A stretch of 7,455 nucleotides of DNA from NCBI GenBank assembly GCA_003136335.1, contig PLEA01000199.1:1-7455 (forward strand), in the 5' to 3' direction. A program made the translations under genes and the position numbers. Every line of letters starts with the position of its first letter. Within the stretch, counting starts at the first letter, position 1. A model generated the notes under the pieces. The model made no database searches. It had not been told where the DNA came from and saw nothing but the letters and a program-made list of their open reading frames with translations. Shown here piece by piece: positions 4,858-7,455 of the stretch. The stretch comes from Acidobacteriaceae bacterium. GTDB lineage: Bacteria; Acidobacteriota; Terriglobia; Terriglobales; SbA1.

Positions 4858-6465
4858 TCAATACTGACTCGGGGTTTCGGAGTAGCGGCGGAAGAAACTG
4901 TCGGGCTTCCATTGCGGACGATGGCTGTTATTAGCAACGTTCGTCATTAGTCCGCGAATCACTTCCTCGTATTGCGCAGCCGCTAACAGATCTATCGGCT
5001 GTTCAAGATCGTCGGAAGGTGCGTGATACCTGTGGGTCAGCCAATCTCTGAACAACTGCACCTGTTCGGGAGAAGCTGGATCAGGGGCAACGCCCATCAT
5101 AAGCGCGGGAATTCCATGGCGGATGAAGTTGTACTGGTCGCTCCGGATGAATACGTTTCGCTGCGGCTCCGGATCGGCCTGAACACCGATGCCGTTTGCC
5201 TCGGCGACATGGCGAACTTCATCACCGAGATCGGATTCAGCCAGGCCCCACACGGTGAGCAACTTCAATGGAACGATGGGTAGGAACATATCGATATTGA
5301 TGTCGGCGACCATGGCTTTCGGATCGACCGTAGGGTGTGCAGTAAAGTAGCGCGAGCCCAGGAGCCCTTTTTCTTCGCCGGTAACGAAAACAAACAGTAG
5401 TGAGCGCTTGAGTGTTTCTCCGGATTTCTTGAGGGAAGAGGCTACATCGAGCAATACGGCGCTTCCGGAAGCATTGTCCATGGCGCCGTTGTAGATGCGG
5501 TCACCATTGATGGGTTCTCCGATGCCGATGTGATCGATGTGAGCGGAAAGCACCACATACTCGTTCTTCAATGCTGGGTCGCTGCCGGGTAGCTTGGCGA
5601 TAATATTGGCGGATCGCACGTCTTGCTTGTCAAGTTTGGCGGTCGTCCTGATGGAAACCGTAAGTGGGAATCGGGGAAGCTGCTTTCGGTCTTTTGCGAT
5701 GGCGGAAATCTCCTCGAAGCTGTGTCCGGAGCCGACGAACAGTTCTTCCGCATGGGCAGGATTGAAAATGACAGAGAGCTTCTCGCCGGCGGTGTCGTCG
5801 AAGTTCGGGTCGGCCAAGGTCATGCTGACGTGTGTGCGATTTACAGACATGCGTGACCAAGGAATGTCCATCGCAGCAGGATTGGGTATGCCAATGATGC
5901 CGACCGCGCCGGCTTTGCGGAAAGCTTTCCAGCGCTCGGCGGACGATTGATAGTGCGCGGCCAGAGAGCCCGCTATCTCGGATGGGGAGCCGGTGACAAT
6001 GACTGCGACCTTGCCTCTGAGATCGATTCCGGCGAGATCGTCGTAGTTTTGTTCGGGCACTGTCAGGCCGTATCCGACGAACACAAGAGGAGCCTGTACT
6101 TCAGGGGCAAGATCGATGCGCGTGCCGAAGAAAGCATCTTCGCCAAGGATGAGCGGCTCAGCCTTGCCGTCACGAATGAGAGTAAGACTTGAATCCTTCT
6201 CGATGATCTGTCGAGACTGATGCTTCACGGCTTGGTAATAGCCATCGCTGCCGGCGGATTGCAGCCCCGCCTGTTTCAATTGAGCAACGACATAAGCTTC
6301 CGCCGCCTCCAGCCCCTTGCTGCCGGTTTCCCGCCCTTCCATATCGTCCGCGGCAAGAACCCTGACCGAATCCCACCAAGTCTTGCCGTCGAAATGCGTG
6401 GGAACCTGTGACACGGCGGAAACTGAAAGCAGCAGACCTGCTGCGAGAATGATCTTGCGATGCAT
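4858..6465 (-). CDS. Exported M28 family zinc aminopeptidase with PA-type insert
   Basis: The 535-aa protein starts at ATG 6465 with AGAGGA 8 nt upstream and a Sec signal peptide (MHRKIILAAGLLLSVSAVSQ). It hydrolyses peptide bonds, probably releasing N-terminal residues, in the periplasm or outside. All M28 metal and catalytic residues are visible: H309 and D311 in SAHIDH, bridging D330 in GAMDNASG, base E364 and ligand E365 in TGEEKG, D392 in INIDMF, and H481 in RYHAPSDD. Residues 120-280 form the protease-associated insert (VFVGYGLTVPEQNYDDLAGI, KVAVIVTGSP, GAVGIIGIPNP). The N-terminal ADDMEGRETGSKG is typical of this subfamily. Length and domain order match full-length relatives; no damage is seen. 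It appears monocistronic, with its own predicted promoter at 6521-6549. The substrate cannot be told from sequence. Confidence 0.95.
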   Translation of the reverse strand: MHRKIILAAGLLLSVSAVSQVPTHFDGKTWWDSVRVLAADDMEGRETGSKGLEAAEAYVVAQLKQAGLQSAGSDGYYQAVKHQSRQIIEKDSSLTLIRDGKAEPLILGEDAFFGTRIDLAPEVQAPLVFVGYGLTVPEQNYDDLAGIDLRGKVAVIVTGSPSEIAGSLAAHYQSSAERWKAFRKAGAVGIIGIPNPAAMDIPWSRMSVNRTHVSMTLADPNFDDTAGEKLSVIFNPAHAEELFVGSGHSFEEISAIAKDRKQLPRFPLTVSIRTTAKLDKQDVRSANIIAKLPGSDPALKNEYVVLSAHIDHIGIGEPINGDRIYNGAMDNASGSAVLLDVASSLKKSGETLKRSLLFVFVTGEEKGLLGSRYFTAHPTVDPKAMVADINIDMFLPIVPLKLLTVWGLAESDLGDEVRHVAEANGIGVQADPEPQRNVFIRSDQYNFIRHGIPALMMGVAPDPASPEQVQLFRDWLTHRYHAPSDDLEQPIDLLAAAQYEEVIRGLMTNVANNSHRPQWKPDSFFRRYSETPSQY

Positions 6466-6520
6466 GGAGATTTCCTCTGCCGTAAATGGGATTTACTCTT
6501 TGATTCGAGAAAGCGGAAGC

Positions 6521-6549
6521 ATTGTACCCTGCACCGAGTCTCGTTCCAA
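6521..6549 (-). promoter_or_regulatory. Predicted promoter of the M28 gene, overlapping inverted repeats
   Basis: On the minus strand TTGGAA (6549-6544) and TACAAT (6526-6521) are separated by 17 bp; matches are four and five of six. The start would be near 6514, about 50 nt before the ATG. The spacer contains one arm of an inverted repeat (6529-6543), and the -35 box lies inside an arm of a second one (6541-6553), so repressor binding here is conceivable. Confidence 0.45.
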
Positions 6550-6594
6550 AAACACATGTTTTCAGAACGTGCTTACTTGCGAGTCTCGGTGCAG
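6529..6594. repeat. 15-bp inverted repeat, one mismatch
   Basis: CTGCACCGAGTCTCG (6529-6543) and CGAGTCTCGGTGCAG (6580-6594) are reverse complements except for one base, with a 36-bp loop. The near-palindromic core CGAGTCTCG also makes the two arms a partial direct repeat. The first arm fills most of the spacer of the predicted M28 promoter. Confidence 0.55.
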
Positions 6595-6643
6595 ACGAAT
6601 CAATGGTTTCCCAATGGCCCGCCGAGACTGGTTTTTGGAACGA
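6541..6643. repeat. 13-bp perfect inverted repeat
   Basis: TCGTTCCAAAAAC (6541-6553) and GTTTTTGGAACGA (6631-6643) are perfect reverse complements 77 bp apart. They interleave with the 15-bp repeat and overlap the predicted -35 box of the M28 gene. Confidence 0.5.
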
Positions 6644-6795
6644 ATGGTGTTAGCTGCCAGAAGACGCCGGCGCAGCATGACCCGCCGACTGACCGTGGCT
6701 GACTTCCCAGAAGCCGACTTCTGGTTAACAACAACTTCCGGTTTGCCCGTCACTCGGGTGCAATCCTCGTCTCGATCACCAGACGGATCCCGGAC

Positions 6796-7455
6796 TCACC
6801 GGCGCGCACGGCTTGATCGCGACAATTCTCGAACCAAATGCTGAAAATCGGGGGGCAGTTTGCAGTCAATCGAGACGCTCTCTCCCGAGTGCGGATGGAC
6901 AAACTGAAGATACGCGGCATGAAGAGCCACGCGAGCAATTAGCTGCTCCGACGATTCCGCCCGGTGGTATTTTCTATCTCCGATAACCGGGTGGCCCATC
7001 GCCGAAAATTGCGCTCGGATCTGATTCTGCAATCCTGTCACTAGTTCAACCCGGACGAGCGAGGCATCCGCAAAAAGGCGCTCGACGGAATATCGAAGTT
7101 CAGCACGAGCCGCCTGGGGGTCTCTCGCCGTGCGCAACTGTTGAAACATTCCTTCACGTCGAAAATAGTGCACGAGCGTCCCTGCCTCAAGATCGAGACG
7201 GCCGCGGAGTACCGCGAGATACTGCCTTACGGGAGTATGGTCGAGAAACTGTCGCACCAGCGCATCTCGATCCGGACTGGTCTTCGCAAACAGCAGAGCT
7301 CCGGAGGCAAAACGATCGATGCGATGCACGACCAAGGCTCGTTGTCTCTTCAGCTTGAGTTTTGCGACAAGCAGAGACAAAGCGGACGGAGTATCGGAGC
7401 CCTTAATCGGCACAGCCAGAAGTCCGGCCGGTTTGTCGAGAACGACCACGGCATC
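6796..7455 (-). CDS. RluA-family pseudouridine synthase, 5' end outside the window
   Basis: About 219 residues are visible and the frame is open to the right edge, so the start lies beyond it; GTG 7449 is internal to the expected 'VVVLDKPAGLL' opening motif. The enzyme converts uridine to pseudouridine in rRNA or tRNA in the cytoplasm. The hallmark HRIDRFASG carries the catalytic Asp (about visible residue 47). Further family motifs are ALLFAKT, a VELVTGLQNQIRAQF segment, GHPVIGDRKY, and VALHAAYLQFVHPHSGE near the end. Where most relatives have TGRxHQIR this one has TGLQNQIR, a mild variation outside the catalytic Asp. The visible part starts almost at the catalytic domain, so an S4 domain cannot be judged. 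The target RNA position cannot be assigned, hence no symbol. Confidence 0.92.
   Translation of the reverse strand, partial: DAVVVLDKPAGLLAVPIKGSDTPSALSLLVAKLKLKRQRALVVHRIDRFASGALLFAKTSPDRDALVRQFLDHTPVRQYLAVLRGRLDLEAGTLVHYFRREGMFQQLRTARDPQAARAELRYSVERLFADASLVRVELVTGLQNQIRAQFSAMGHPVIGDRKYHRAESSEQLIARVALHAAYLQFVHPHSGESVSIDCKLPPDFQHLVRELSRSSRARR

Larger units (their letters stand above)
6466..6795. other. Intergenic region between M28 and RluA-family genes
   Basis: This 330-bp stretch contains the predicted M28 promoter, the two interleaved inverted repeats, and a 7-bp perfect hairpin CCAGAAG/CTTCTGG (6706-6723) downstream of the RluA-family stop but without a T-run. Open frames through it have no ribosome site or recognisable protein sense, so no gene is called here. 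Confidence 0.5.

Noticed and set aside
5594..5950. Plus-strand ORF of 118 aa
   Set aside because: It lies wholly antisense within the intact M28 peptidase gene.
6706..6723. Hairpin as an intrinsic terminator for the RluA-family gene
   Set aside because: The 7-bp stem is perfect, but there is no T-run on the minus strand and it lies more than 70 nt past the stop, so it is described only as part of the intergenic region.
6317..6844. Plus-strand ORF of 175 aa across the M28 upstream region
   Set aside because: It spans the M28 start, the promoter and inverted repeats and the RluA-family 3' end in antisense; its Ser/Arg-rich composition is typical of a shadow frame.

Overview
The window looks like a chromosomal stretch from a soil-type Acidobacteriota or a similar environmental bacterium. 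This placement is an inference from protein style: an exported M28 peptidase of acidobacterial type, a short exported Ig-like protein, and an excisionase-type helix-turn-helix remnant. No rRNA, tRNA, CRISPR array or complete insertion sequence was seen. It divides into an ordinary housekeeping right end (about 4858-7455) and an accessory left part (1-4700) that mixes small exported proteins with broken mobile and defence genes.

Left part, minus strand. A sigma70-like promoter near 1186-1214 can drive a two-gene unit. It encodes an exported 146-aa protein (699-1139), then a 186-aa protein (112-672) with a Cys/His zinc-knuckle N-terminus, an NlpC/P60- or CHAP-like Cys...His...Asp pattern and an Ala/Asp/Gly linker. 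A second unit with the same layout lies at 3400-2374: a 178-aa protein with a clear signal peptide, then a DUF5675-family protein with the conserved GCI cysteine motif, followed by a terminator-like hairpin. A third minus-strand cluster (4392-3621) holds a 41-residue membrane miniprotein, a related membrane protein with a similar core, and a short exported Ig-like protein.

Left part, plus strand. Between the first two pairs lie a strong promoter (1367-1394), a frameshifted excisionase/MerR-type HTH gene (1445-1635), a 46-aa ORF with an RYEER...HRQID...RLLEAQ motif (1704-1844), and a fragment of a type I restriction HsdR subunit with an internal frameshift (1984-2275). A further frameshifted ORF lies at 4479-4689. 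These suggest a decayed mobile or defence island. The frameshifts fall in these remnants and in one membrane gene, while the long genes on the right are intact.

Right part. An intact exported zinc aminopeptidase (4858-6465) is followed by a 330-bp intergenic region with inverted repeats overlapping its predicted promoter, then the 3' part of an RluA-family pseudouridine synthase gene that runs off the right edge.

The most interesting idea is that the two look-alike pairs (exported small protein plus a leaderless cysteine-motif protein) are effector/immunity-like modules acting on peptidoglycan, sitting in a hotspot of decaying mobile DNA. This is a hypothesis from architecture and motifs only.
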